A stretch of 13,263 nucleotides of DNA from an uncultured Lachnobacterium sp. (GTDB lineage: Bacteria > Bacillota > Clostridia > Lachnospirales > Lachnospiraceae): positions 1-13,263 of the forward strand of contig URQG01000025.1 in assembly GCA_900549895.1 (NCBI GenBank), written 5' to 3'. The notes under the pieces are model-generated. The model made no database searches. It saw nothing but the letters and a program-made list of their open reading frames with translations, and was not told where the DNA came from. The stretch's first letter is position 1, and each line of letters begins with the position of its first letter. This document shows, piece after piece, positions 1 to 6,050 of this stretch. The position numbers and the translations under genes are program-made.

Positions 1-55
1 CGGCATACGAGATTGCTACGCGTCTCGTTGGCTGGGAGATGTGTATAAGAGACAG
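1..55 (+). other. Illumina Nextera adapter (library artefact)
   Basis: This stretch is not genomic. Bases 1-13 are the end of the P7 flow-cell primer (CGGCATACGAGAT). Bases 14-21 (TGCTACGC) are an 8-base index. Bases 22-55 match the Nextera read-2 transposon adapter with two mismatches (T at 29 where G is expected, G at 34 where C is expected). Bases 37-55 are the exact 19-bp Tn5 mosaic end (AGATGTGTATAAGAGACAG). From memory, the index is one base off a Nextera XT i7 sequence (TACTACGC), which would fit error-rich read ends. The parts occur in the order and spacing of a library molecule, so chance similarity or a real transposon end is not a credible alternative. Confidence 0.97.
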
Positions 56-56
56 A

Positions 57-101
57 TTCAGAAGCGGATGTCTCGGACGAATTACGCTCGAACGCCCATA
101 G
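57..101 (+). CDS. rbgA: RbgA/YlqF ribosome biogenesis GTPase, C-terminal tail (5' truncated)
   Basis: Only the last 14 codons are present. They read FRSGCLGRITLERP followed by TAG at 99-101. RbgA (YlqF) is a circularly permuted GTPase needed for late assembly of the 50S ribosomal subunit, and family members commonly end in a segment of the type 'FRSGKLGRISLE', which this resembles closely. In Bacillus subtilis rbgA lies directly upstream of rnhB, as here, and this supports the call. The rest of the gene is missing because the contig begins in adapter sequence at this point. The match is short, so the call depends on the motif and gene order together. Confidence 0.72.
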   Translation, partial: FRSGCLGRITLERP

Positions 102-182
102 GCTGAACGGAAAGCGACGTCTCTCCTCCAAAGAGGATGACAAAGCGAAAAAAGTGGCAATCAGGATAAAAGAAGGAATACG

Positions 183-944
183 ATGGCTGAAAAAATCGGA
201 GAAATCAAGCAGAAGCTGGAGGAGACGGATATAAGTCTTCTTCCGGCTTTTGTTGAAGAATACAAAACAGACGGGCGTGCGGGCGTACAAAAACTTGTAC
301 AGACGGCGCAAAAGCGTTATCAAAAGCTTTTGGATGAGATCGCGCGCACAGAAAAGTTAAAGAAATACGAAAAAGAATACGATAATTATACATATATCTG
401 TGGAATCGATGAGGTTGGCAGAGGACCGCTTGCCGGACCGGTTGTTGCAGGTGCCGTTATTTTGCCAAAGGATTGTGATATACTCTACATCAATGATTCG
501 AAGCAGCTTTCTGCGGCAAAGAGAGAAGAACTCTATGATGTCATCATGGAGCGTGCGGTAGCAACGGGAATCGGAATGATCGGACCGGAGCGCATCGATG
601 AGATCAATATCCTTCAGGCAACGTATGAAGCGATGCGGCAGGCAATCGGGAAACTTGATCCGCAACCGGAGCTGCTTCTTAACGATGCTGTCACGATCCC
701 GAATGTAGCGATCAGACAGGTGCCGATCATTAAGGGCGATGCGAAAAGCATTTCGATCGGCGCGGCATCCATTATCGCAAAAGTGACAAGGGACCGCATG
801 ATGGAAACTTATGATGAAATCTATCCAGGATACGGATTTGCCAGAAACAAGGGATACGGATCGCAGGAACACATTCAGGCACTGAAAAAACTGGGACCAA
901 CGCCCATCCACAGAGCTTCGTTTATCAAAGGTATTCTAGAGTAA
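183..944 (+). CDS. rnhB: Ribonuclease HII
   Basis: RNase HII cuts the RNA strand of RNA/DNA hybrids. It also nicks at single ribonucleotides left in DNA, starting ribonucleotide excision repair in the cytoplasm. The 253-residue product matches the length of Bacillus-type RnhB, including the N-terminal extension of about 70 residues ahead of the catalytic domain. Visible family motifs are CGIDEVGRGPLAGPVVAGA (residues 73-91), NDSKQLS (104-110), LLNDAV (165-170), KGDAKSISIGAASIIAKVTRD (184-204) and YGFARNKGYGS (217-227). The four metal-binding acids should be D76, E77, D168 and D186, and all are present, so the enzyme looks active. The ATG at 183 follows an AGAAGGA ribosome site. It sits downstream of the rbgA tail and 56 bases upstream of the FliK-like gene, as in B. 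subtilis. Confidence 0.97.
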   Translation: MAEKIGEIKQKLEETDISLLPAFVEEYKTDGRAGVQKLVQTAQKRYQKLLDEIARTEKLKKYEKEYDNYTYICGIDEVGRGPLAGPVVAGAVILPKDCDILYINDSKQLSAAKREELYDVIMERAVATGIGMIGPERIDEINILQATYEAMRQAIGKLDPQPELLLNDAVTIPNVAIRQVPIIKGDAKSISIGAASIIAKVTRDRMMETYDEIYPGYGFARNKGYGSQEHIQALKKLGPTPIHRASFIKGILE

Positions 945-988
945 GTTGAGAGTTGCTGTCATATCGCAGATGTGACAACGTAACAGAT

Positions 989-993
989 GAGGA
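989..993 (+). promoter_or_regulatory. Ribosome binding site deciding the start of the FliK-like gene
   Basis: GAGGA lies 7 bases before the ATG at 1001. The upstream in-frame TTG at 953 has no comparable site, and the 16 residues it would add look unlike a conserved N-terminus. The start is therefore placed at 1001. Confidence 0.7.
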
Positions 994-1000
994 ACCGCAT

Positions 1001-2740
1001 ATGCATGTATCAGATTTGGTGGGACAATATAATCAGACGACGACATCCGGCACGGAGAAGCTGACGGGGACCAAGGGTGTGGAGAATCTGGTCTCCTCGC
1101 TACGGTCACTGACGAAAGGCAATATCTTCGAGGGCACGGTCAGTTCCATGAAGAACGGAAGAGTCACGCTTGCACTGTCGAACGGACAGCAGGTCTCCGC
1201 GCGCATGGAGGGCAAAGTGGCACTCTCTGTGGGACAGTCCATGTTTTTTCAGGTGAAGTCGAATGACGGAACGCAGATCGCGATTCGCCCGTTTGTCGTG
1301 GACGGCAACGGGGTGAACTACACGCTGATGACGGCATTAAATGTGGCGGGGCTTGCGGTGGATTCCGACCATCTGTCGATGGTCAACCGGATGATGCAGG
1401 AACAGATGCCGATCGACCGCAACAGCCTGCAGCAGATGGCACGTCTGGTGAGTGCGAATCCGGATATCGATGTACAGACACTGGTGCAACTTAAAAAACT
1501 CGGAATTCCGATCACACCGGAAAATGCCTCGCAGTTTGAAAATTATCTGGATGACAAGCAGGCGATCACGGATCAGATGGAGCAGTTTATCGATGCTCTG
1601 CCGGAAAGTTTGCAGGGGGAGGATCTGCCGGTGGATCAGCTGCGCTCAATGGGCGAAAAGATCCTATCGATCCTCTCGGAGAATCTGCCGGATATTCCGG
1701 AGCAGGCTGCCTCAGAGGGCATGAATGCTGCGTTACAGGAAGGTACGGCATTATCGGATCAGGCATTAAGTCAGGAGGCAACCGGTGAAGTTGCCGAATC
1801 GCAGCCCCAGACCGGTGCTGTGGCAGCGGAAGGTGTCGGGGGACAGGTAATCCTGGATGAAAACGGACAGCCGATCGAGAATATGCAGCCGCAGGCAGAG
1901 AATCTTCCGGTGGCGAATCAGACGCCGCACACGCTCGGCGCCGTGTTAAGTGAGCAGCAACAGGCAAACTTAAATGAACTGCTCGGTAAGGCGCTCGGAA
2001 CGGACACGACATCGTACACGAAGGACAGCGGTGTGGTGGAAGTGCTTAAGGATTTGCAGCAGATCTTAAAGGATCCGCTTCCGATGGAGCGGGAGCCGCT
2101 CGGCAGGCTTTTGGCGTCGGATGAATTTCAGGCGTTGGTGAAGGATACAATGGAGCAGCAGTGGATGCTGACTCCGGAGGATTTAAAGGAGCCGGACAAA
2201 ATCGGAAAGCTTTATGCGAAGCTGGAAGGTCAATTGGGAAGACTGATCGAAGCAATGAAAGCTTCCGGACAGGAGAGTACAAATGTTGCGCAGCTTGCAT
2301 CGGATGTTCGAAGCAATATCGAATTTATGAATCAGGTGAATCAGGCATATACTTACGTACAGATCCCGCTTAAGATGTCCGGACAGAACGCGAGCGGACA
2401 GCTTTATGTGTATACGAACAAGAAGGCTTTGACGGAGGGCGACAAGGAGCTGACCGCCTTCCTTCATCTGGATATGGATCATCTCGGATCGACGGATGTG
2501 TCGGTCAGGATGCTGAATCATAAAGTGAGCACGAAGTTCTATCTCGACAATGACGGCGCGTATGATCTTCTGATGGCGCACATTCCGCTTCTGGAGGAAA
2601 AACTGGCAAAGAAGGGCTATCAGTGCAGTGTCACGGTGGAGAATGAGGCAAAGCATGTGAATTTTGTGGAAGATTTCTTAAAGAAGGATCAGCCGTCCGC
2701 CGGACAGCTGCATCGCTATTCGTTTGATATGAGGGCATAG
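1001..2740 (+). CDS. FliK-like protein with C-terminal hook-length-control domain (YlqG position)
   Basis: A 579-residue protein with no signal peptide or membrane segment. Residues about 41-98 form a beta-rich, barrel-like segment (from GNIFEGTVSS to QIAIRPF). Residues about 107-205 are helical, with the 'LNVAGL...MVNRMMQEQMPIDRNSLQQMARLV' type pattern also seen in other FliK-like proteins. Residues about 205-315 are a Gln/Glu/Ala/Pro-rich linker, probably disordered. Residues about 452-547 resemble the FliK C-terminal (Flg_hook) domain, including ELTAFLHLDMDHLGSTDVSV and the following helix AYDLLMAHIPLLEEKLAKKG. In flagella that domain contacts the FlhB cytoplasmic domain to switch export specificity. 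Here the next gene, 2 bases away, encodes an FlhB-C-like protein and there are no flagellar genes. B. subtilis has ylqG and ylqH at the same place after rnhB. The domain call is moderately secure; the function is unknown. Confidence 0.75.
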   Translation: MHVSDLVGQYNQTTTSGTEKLTGTKGVENLVSSLRSLTKGNIFEGTVSSMKNGRVTLALSNGQQVSARMEGKVALSVGQSMFFQVKSNDGTQIAIRPFVVDGNGVNYTLMTALNVAGLAVDSDHLSMVNRMMQEQMPIDRNSLQQMARLVSANPDIDVQTLVQLKKLGIPITPENASQFENYLDDKQAITDQMEQFIDALPESLQGEDLPVDQLRSMGEKILSILSENLPDIPEQAASEGMNAALQEGTALSDQALSQEATGEVAESQPQTGAVAAEGVGGQVILDENGQPIENMQPQAENLPVANQTPHTLGAVLSEQQQANLNELLGKALGTDTTSYTKDSGVVEVLKDLQQILKDPLPMEREPLGRLLASDEFQALVKDTMEQQWMLTPEDLKEPDKIGKLYAKLEGQLGRLIEAMKASGQESTNVAQLASDVRSNIEFMNQVNQAYTYVQIPLKMSGQNASGQLYVYTNKKALTEGDKELTAFLHLDMDHLGSTDVSVRMLNHKVSTKFYLDNDGAYDLLMAHIPLLEEKLAKKGYQCSVTVENEAKHVNFVEDFLKKDQPSAGQLHRYSFDMRA

Positions 2741-2742
2741 AC

Positions 2743-3069
2743 ATGGATGAATTTAAACCATTTCAGTTCGGCAAACCGAATACAGATAAGAAAGAAGAGG
2801 ATAAGACCGCAGTAGCCATCGCCTATGAGCCGGGTGAGGCGGCACCGAAGATCCTTGCGACCGGCAAAGGCAAAGTTGCCGAGAAGATCATCGAGACGGC
2901 GAAGGAGAACAAAGTTCCGACTTATAAGGATAATAAGCTGGCGGCCACGCTTTCCAAGCTGCAGATCGGGGACATGATTCCGCCGGAACTCTACGAGGTC
3001 GTTGCGGAAATCCTTGTATTTGTGGATGATATGGACCGCATGAAGGCAAAGCTGGATCATGTACGGTAA
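2743..3069 (+). CDS. ylqH: FlhB C-terminal-like protein (YlqH family, EscU/YscU/HrcU type)
   Basis: A 108-residue soluble protein corresponding only to the cytoplasmic C-terminal domain of FlhB/YscU export-switch proteins. After a polar N-terminal tail (1-21), residues 22-43 (TAVAIAYEPGEAAPKILATGKG) align with the FlhB stretch that follows its NPTH self-cleavage site. Next come AEKIIETAKENKVPTYKD (46-63) and IPPELYEVVAEILVFV (79-94), the family's closing motif. The NPTH motif and the four membrane helices of FlhB are absent, so this cannot act as an autoprocessing export gate. The ATG is 2 bases after the FliK-like stop, so the two are probably made together and may bind each other as FliK and FlhB do. 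Family assignment is strong; the cellular role is unknown. Confidence 0.88.
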   Translation: MDEFKPFQFGKPNTDKKEEDKTAVAIAYEPGEAAPKILATGKGKVAEKIIETAKENKVPTYKDNKLAATLSKLQIGDMIPPELYEVVAEILVFVDDMDRMKAKLDHVR

Positions 3070-3154
3070 GTGCGTGAATGCCACGAAACATGCGCGGGCA
3101 GAAGAAGCAGAATCAGGGGGAAGGATTAAGAGAACAAGATAGACAGGTAAAGGC

Positions 3155-3502
3155 ATGAATAAAAGACAATTGGGGACCGAATACGAGAATGTGGCGGCAG
3201 AGTATCTGCAGTCGCAGGGCTACGAAATCATAGAGCGCAACTTCCGGTGCCGAAGCGGTGAGATTGATCTGATCGCGCGGGAGGGAGAATATCTGTGCTT
3301 CGTGGAAGTAAAGTATCGCGCCGGGAGCACCTGCGGGTCGCCACTGGATGCGGTGGGGAGCCGCAAGCAGAGGCAGATTCTTAAGGTGGCAAAATACTAT
3401 CTGATGAAAAATGACATGACGATGGATACGCCGTGCCGTTTTGATGTGGTAGCGGTTGAAGGAAAGAAAATAACGTTGCTGCGCAACGCTTTTGGAGAAT
3501 AG
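3155..3502 (+). CDS. yraN: YraN family (UPF0102) nuclease-fold protein
   Basis: A 115-residue protein of usual family length. It opens with GTEYENVAAEYLQSQGYEI (7-25) and carries the restriction-endonuclease-like core GEIDLIAREGEYLCFVEVK (35-53). The expected PD-(D/E)XK residues are D38, E51 and K53, with a helical glutamate at E9 or E11; all are present. Members are predicted Holliday-junction or DNA-repair nucleases, but the biochemical role is not firmly established. The 85-base gap after ylqH holds no gene that I can support, and the ribosome site is weak (AGG 7 bases before the ATG). The stop is 1 base before the pgeF start, which suggests translational coupling. Confidence 0.93.
   Translation: MNKRQLGTEYENVAAEYLQSQGYEIIERNFRCRSGEIDLIAREGEYLCFVEVKYRAGSTCGSPLDAVGSRKQRQILKVAKYYLMKNDMTMDTPCRFDVVAVEGKKITLLRNAFGE
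3494..3497 (+). promoter_or_regulatory. Ribosome binding site deciding the pgeF start
   Basis: GGAG inside the last codons of yraN lies 6 bases before the ATG at 3504. The in-frame TTG at 3492 has no such site, so the start is placed at 3504. Confidence 0.65.
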
Positions 3503-3503
3503 A

Positions 3504-4370
3504 ATGAAATACAGTGAATTTCATACAAAAAATGATGAGCGGATTCTTGCGTTGCAGGAGTTTGACTGCGGCGAGGGGCAAACGCTTCCTCTTTTGCGTT
3601 TCCCGCTTCTGGATGAGACGGGAATTGTGGAGAACGCGTTTACAACGCGTGAGGGCGGTGTCAGCGAGGGCATCTTTGAGAGCCTGAATCTCAGTTTTAC
3701 GAGGGGCGATGATCCGGATGCGGTAAAGGAGAATTATCGCAGGATCGCTGCGGCTTTCGGCAAAGAGGTATCGGATATCGTGTGCTCCGATCAGACACAT
3801 ACAACGAATGTGCGCCGCGTGGATCGCACATATGGTGGCTGCGGAGTCATTAAGGATCGACCGTACACGGATGTGGACGGACTTGTGACGGATGAGCCGG
3901 GACTGATCCTGGCGACTTTTTATGCGGACTGTGTGCCGCTTTATTTTGTGGATCCCGTGCATAAGGCAATCGGACTGAGCCACTCGGGCTGGCGCGGCAC
4001 GGTGGAGAGGATGGGGCTGGCGACGCTGGATAAGATGAAAGCGGAGTTTGGCACGGATCCGGCGGATGTGTATGCGGCAATCGGACCATCTATCTGTCAG
4101 GACTGCTACGAGGTCAGTGAGGATGTGGCGGATGCGTTTGCGGAAGCATTTGCCGGACACGAAGAGGAGATTCTGATCGATAAAGGAAACGGCAAATACC
4201 AGCTTGATCTGTGGAAAGCAAATGAGATTGTGATGATGGATGCGGGCGTAAAGCGGGAGCATCTTGCGGTCACAAATATCTGTACGTGCTGCAACGAAAG
4301 ACTGCTTTTTTCCCACCGGGCGAGCAAGGGAAAACGCGGCAATCTGGGAGCCTTTCTGATGCTTCGGTAG
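3504..4370 (+). CDS. pgeF: Peptidoglycan editing factor PgeF (YfiH/YlmD, laccase-domain family)
   Basis: A 288-residue member of the DUF152/'multicopper polyphenol oxidase' family. In E. coli the family prevents mis-incorporation of amino acids into peptidoglycan precursors; other members have been reported as purine nucleoside phosphorylases or adenosine deaminases. Family motifs in order are AFTTREGGVS (45-54), SLNLSFTRGDD (60-70), CSDQTHTTNV (94-103), DVDGLVTDEPG (123-133), ATFYADCVPLYF (137-148), GLSHSGWRGTV (157-167), AAIGPSICQDCYEV (191-204) and a closing CTCCNERLLFSHRA (260-273). The expected zinc ligands H99, C143 and H160 are all present. It follows yraN by 1 base, so both are likely in one operon. 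The choice among the family's reported activities cannot be settled from sequence. Confidence 0.94.
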   Translation: MKYSEFHTKNDERILALQEFDCGEGQTLPLLRFPLLDETGIVENAFTTREGGVSEGIFESLNLSFTRGDDPDAVKENYRRIAAAFGKEVSDIVCSDQTHTTNVRRVDRTYGGCGVIKDRPYTDVDGLVTDEPGLILATFYADCVPLYFVDPVHKAIGLSHSGWRGTVERMGLATLDKMKAEFGTDPADVYAAIGPSICQDCYEVSEDVADAFAEAFAGHEEEILIDKGNGKYQLDLWKANEIVMMDAGVKREHLAVTNICTCCNERLLFSHRASKGKRGNLGAFLMLR

Positions 4371-4441
4371 CGCCGGTTGCGTGAAAAAACGTTTATCGAA
4401 GCTGCCGGATGCTGACAGAAAGCGGAAAAGAAAGGTTCGCG

Positions 4442-4471
4442 TTGCAGAATTACTGACAGGGCAAATAAAAT
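4442..4471 (+). promoter_or_regulatory. Candidate promoter for the M42 peptidase
   Basis: TTGCAG (4442-4447) and TAAAAT (4466-4471) are separated by 18 bases in the 129-base gap before the peptidase. The -10 matches 5 of 6 consensus bases; the -35 matches only TTG. It would give a leader of about 20 bases. No terminator is seen in this gap, so read-through from pgeF is also possible. Confidence 0.35.
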
Positions 4472-4499
4472 AGAAAGCAAGATGTGAGGATAATCAGGA

Positions 4500-5546
4500 A
4501 TGAAGAATAAGAATATGGAACAATATGTGGATTATATTTTGGATGTGACGACAAGGCTTCTGGCGATCGACAGCCCGACCGGCTACACAAAAGATGCCGC
4601 TTTGTTTGTGATGGAAGAGTATCGAAGACTCGGTTATGAGCCGAAGATGACGGTCAAGGGTGGCGTGCTGGTAGAAATCGGCGGAGAGGATAAGGAAAAC
4701 GGACTCTTACTCGCAGCGCACACGGATACACTCGGTGCCATGGTTGCAGAAATCAAGTCGAACGGAAATCTTCGTGTAACACCGCTCGGCGGCATGAATC
4801 CGAATAATGCGGAGGCGGAGAACTGCCGCATTATTACAAAGTTTGACGGCACGTTTGAGGGAACCTTCCAGCTTGACAATGCAAGCATCCATGTCAACGG
4901 AGACTACAACGATACCAAGCGGGCGTATGAGGGAATGGAAGTGGTGCTCGATGAGGATGTGAAGACAAAGGAGGATACCGAGAAGCTTGGTATCATGACC
5001 GGCGATATCATATGCTTTGATCCGCGGACAGTGATCACGAAGACCGGCTATATCAAGAGCCGTTTCCTGGATGATAAGTTAAGTGTCGGCATTCTGCTCG
5101 GCTATGCGAAGTACTTAAAGGATGAGAAGATTACGTTAAAGCATGCACAGTATCATTATGTGACGGTTTTTGAGGAAGTCGGACATGGTGGAGCGGCTTC
5201 CATTCCGGAGGGCGTCAGGGAGATCATTTCGGTGGATATGGGCTGCGTCGGTGACGGCTTAAGCTGTACGGAACATCAGGTTTCGATCTGTGCGAAAGAT
5301 TCCTGCGGACCGTATCATTATGATGTGGTAAAAGGTCTGATTCAGGCAGCAAAGGAAAATGAGATTGATTTTGCAGTCGATGTGTATCCGCATTACGGTT
5401 CGGATGTGGATGTTGCGCTTGAGGCGGGATATGATGTGCGCCACGGCCTGATCGGATCCGGTGTGTATGCGTCCCACGGCTACGAGAGAAGCCATAAGGA
5501 TGGGGTGGGTAACACACTTTGCCTTCTTGTTGCATACTGCAGGTGA
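4500..5546 (+). CDS. M42 family metallo-aminopeptidase
   Basis: A 348-residue cytoplasmic di-zinc peptidase of the glutamyl-aminopeptidase/cellulase-M (M42) family, which removes N-terminal residues from peptides. The expected active-site landmarks are present: AAHTDTLGAMV (72-82, ligand H74 and catalytic-side D76), SRFLDDKLSVG (187-197, bridging Asp D191/D192), FEEVGHGGA (224-232, general base E225 and ligand E226), SVDMG (244-248, ligand D246) and SHGYERSH (325-332, terminal ligand probably H326). An insertion between residues 85 and 170 fits the PDZ-like domain of M42 enzymes that builds oligomers. The ATG at 4500 follows GAGGAT. Its closeness to pgeF may be incidental. Substrate preference cannot be told. 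Confidence 0.9.
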   Translation: MKNKNMEQYVDYILDVTTRLLAIDSPTGYTKDAALFVMEEYRRLGYEPKMTVKGGVLVEIGGEDKENGLLLAAHTDTLGAMVAEIKSNGNLRVTPLGGMNPNNAEAENCRIITKFDGTFEGTFQLDNASIHVNGDYNDTKRAYEGMEVVLDEDVKTKEDTEKLGIMTGDIICFDPRTVITKTGYIKSRFLDDKLSVGILLGYAKYLKDEKITLKHAQYHYVTVFEEVGHGGAASIPEGVREIISVDMGCVGDGLSCTEHQVSICAKDSCGPYHYDVVKGLIQAAKENEIDFAVDVYPHYGSDVDVALEAGYDVRHGLIGSGVYASHGYERSHKDGVGNTLCLLVAYCR

Positions 5547-5576
5547 TATTAAGAAAATCATAAGAAATTATTTCAT

Positions 5577-5591
5577 AGTTGTTAAATAACT
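5577..5591 (+). promoter_or_regulatory. Imperfect palindrome over the -35 of the transporter promoter
   Basis: AGTTGTTAAATAACT is a 15-base inverted repeat in which 6 of 7 arm positions pair, and it overlaps the proposed -35 box. This is a possible operator for the adjacent GntR regulator. AT-rich palindromes arise easily by chance, so support is weak. Confidence 0.3.
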
Positions 5592-5608
5592 GTTTCAAAA
5601 TGTATGTT
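5579..5608 (+). promoter_or_regulatory. Promoter for the GntR-ABC transporter operon
   Basis: TTGTTA (5579-5584) and TATGTT (5603-5608) are separated by 18 bases, in the only gap before the regulator gene. The match to the housekeeping sigma consensus is moderate (TTG plus the last A at -35; TAT and the final T at -10). Transcription would start near 5615 and give a leader of about 65 bases. Confidence 0.45.
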
Positions 5609-5628
5609 ACACTTAGGTCGTTCAATCG

Positions 5629-5643
5629 AAACGTATAGCGTTT
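5629..5643 (+). promoter_or_regulatory. Candidate GntR operator palindrome
   Basis: AAACG, a 5-base spacer and CGTTT form a perfect 5-bp-arm inverted repeat just downstream of the expected transcription start, upstream of the regulator. YtrA-type GntR repressors commonly control their own operons from sites of this kind. Binding is inferred from position and symmetry only. Confidence 0.4.
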
Positions 5644-5668
5644 GGCAGTGTGGACAGATCAGGATACA

Positions 5669-5674
5669 GGAGGA
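5669..5674 (+). promoter_or_regulatory. Ribosome binding site fixing a TTG start for the GntR gene
   Basis: A strong GGAGGA lies 6 bases before TTG at 5681. The earlier in-frame TTG at 5642 lies in the proposed operator and has no ribosome site. The 5681 start gives the usual YtrA-like N-terminus. Confidence 0.75.
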
Positions 5675-5680
5675 ACAGGC

Positions 5681-6046
5681 TTGGTACAGCTGGATTACAG
5701 AGATGCGATGCCCTTAAGCGGGCAGATTAAGGAAAGCATCCGTAAAATGGTAATTACAAATGCATATCATACAGGCGAACAATTGCCGCCTGTCCGCCAG
5801 ATGGCTTCGAAGATGGCGATTAATCCGAGAACGATCGAGCAGGTGTATCTGGAGCTTGAGGAGGAAGGTTATCTGTACACGATTCCCGGGAAGGGAACCT
5901 TTGTCGCAACTCAGGAATGTGTGGAGCGCCGGAGGAAAAACGAGCTTATGCAAAAATTTGACCGGCTTGTGATAGAATTGTCGGATCTGTCGGTTCCCGC
6001 TACGGAGCTGACCAGACGGGTTACGGACTTGACAAAAGGAGATTGA
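5681..6046 (+). CDS. GntR family transcriptional regulator, YtrA subfamily
   Basis: A 121-residue DNA-binding protein starting with TTG. It consists of a GntR winged helix-turn-helix (about 10-77) and a short C-terminal helical tail (about 80-120) that is thought to mediate dimers; there is no large effector domain, which is the mark of the YtrA subfamily. Key motifs are LSGQIKESIRKMVI (12-25), GEQLPPVRQMASKMAINPRT (32-51, including the recognition helix) and EEEGYLYTIPGKGTFVA (60-76). YtrA-type regulators usually repress adjacent ABC transporter genes, and the next gene starts 4 bases later. In B. subtilis ytrA controls an operon induced by some cell-wall antibiotics. The inducer here is unknown. 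Self-repression at the palindromes near 5577-5643 is likely but inferred. Confidence 0.93.
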   Translation: MVQLDYRDAMPLSGQIKESIRKMVITNAYHTGEQLPPVRQMASKMAINPRTIEQVYLELEEEGYLYTIPGKGTFVATQECVERRRKNELMQKFDRLVIELSDLSVPATELTRRVTDLTKGD

Positions 6047-6050
6047 AACT

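Noticed and set aside
37..55. Tn5 mosaic end as evidence for a real transposon
   Set aside because: It is embedded in a full sequencing adapter with P7 and index and no transposase gene is present; it comes from library preparation.
357..911. Minus-strand open frame opposite rnhB
   Set aside because: It is fully covered by an intact, motif-complete rnhB, and the translation shows no recognisable domain.
955..980. Small inverted repeat (TGTCA/TGACA) between rnhB and the FliK-like gene
   Set aside because: The stem is only 5 bp with a long loop and no T-run, so it does not support a terminator or operator.
953..1000. Upstream TTG start for the FliK-like gene
   Set aside because: It has no ribosome site and adds 16 unconvincing residues; the ATG at 1001 has GAGGA at proper distance.
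3381..4316. Long open frame on the minus strand opposite pgeF
   Set aside because: It mirrors the codon pattern of yraN and pgeF, its translation is rich in His, Arg and Cys without any family motif, and both sense genes are well supported.
4381..4473. 30-codon GTG-started frame between pgeF and the M42 peptidase
   Set aside because: There is no ribosome site, the composition is very Lys/Arg-rich, it resembles no family and it overlaps a possible promoter.
5642..5680. Earlier TTG start for the GntR regulator
   Set aside because: It lies in the leader at a palindrome and has no ribosome site; the TTG at 5681 follows GGAGGA.
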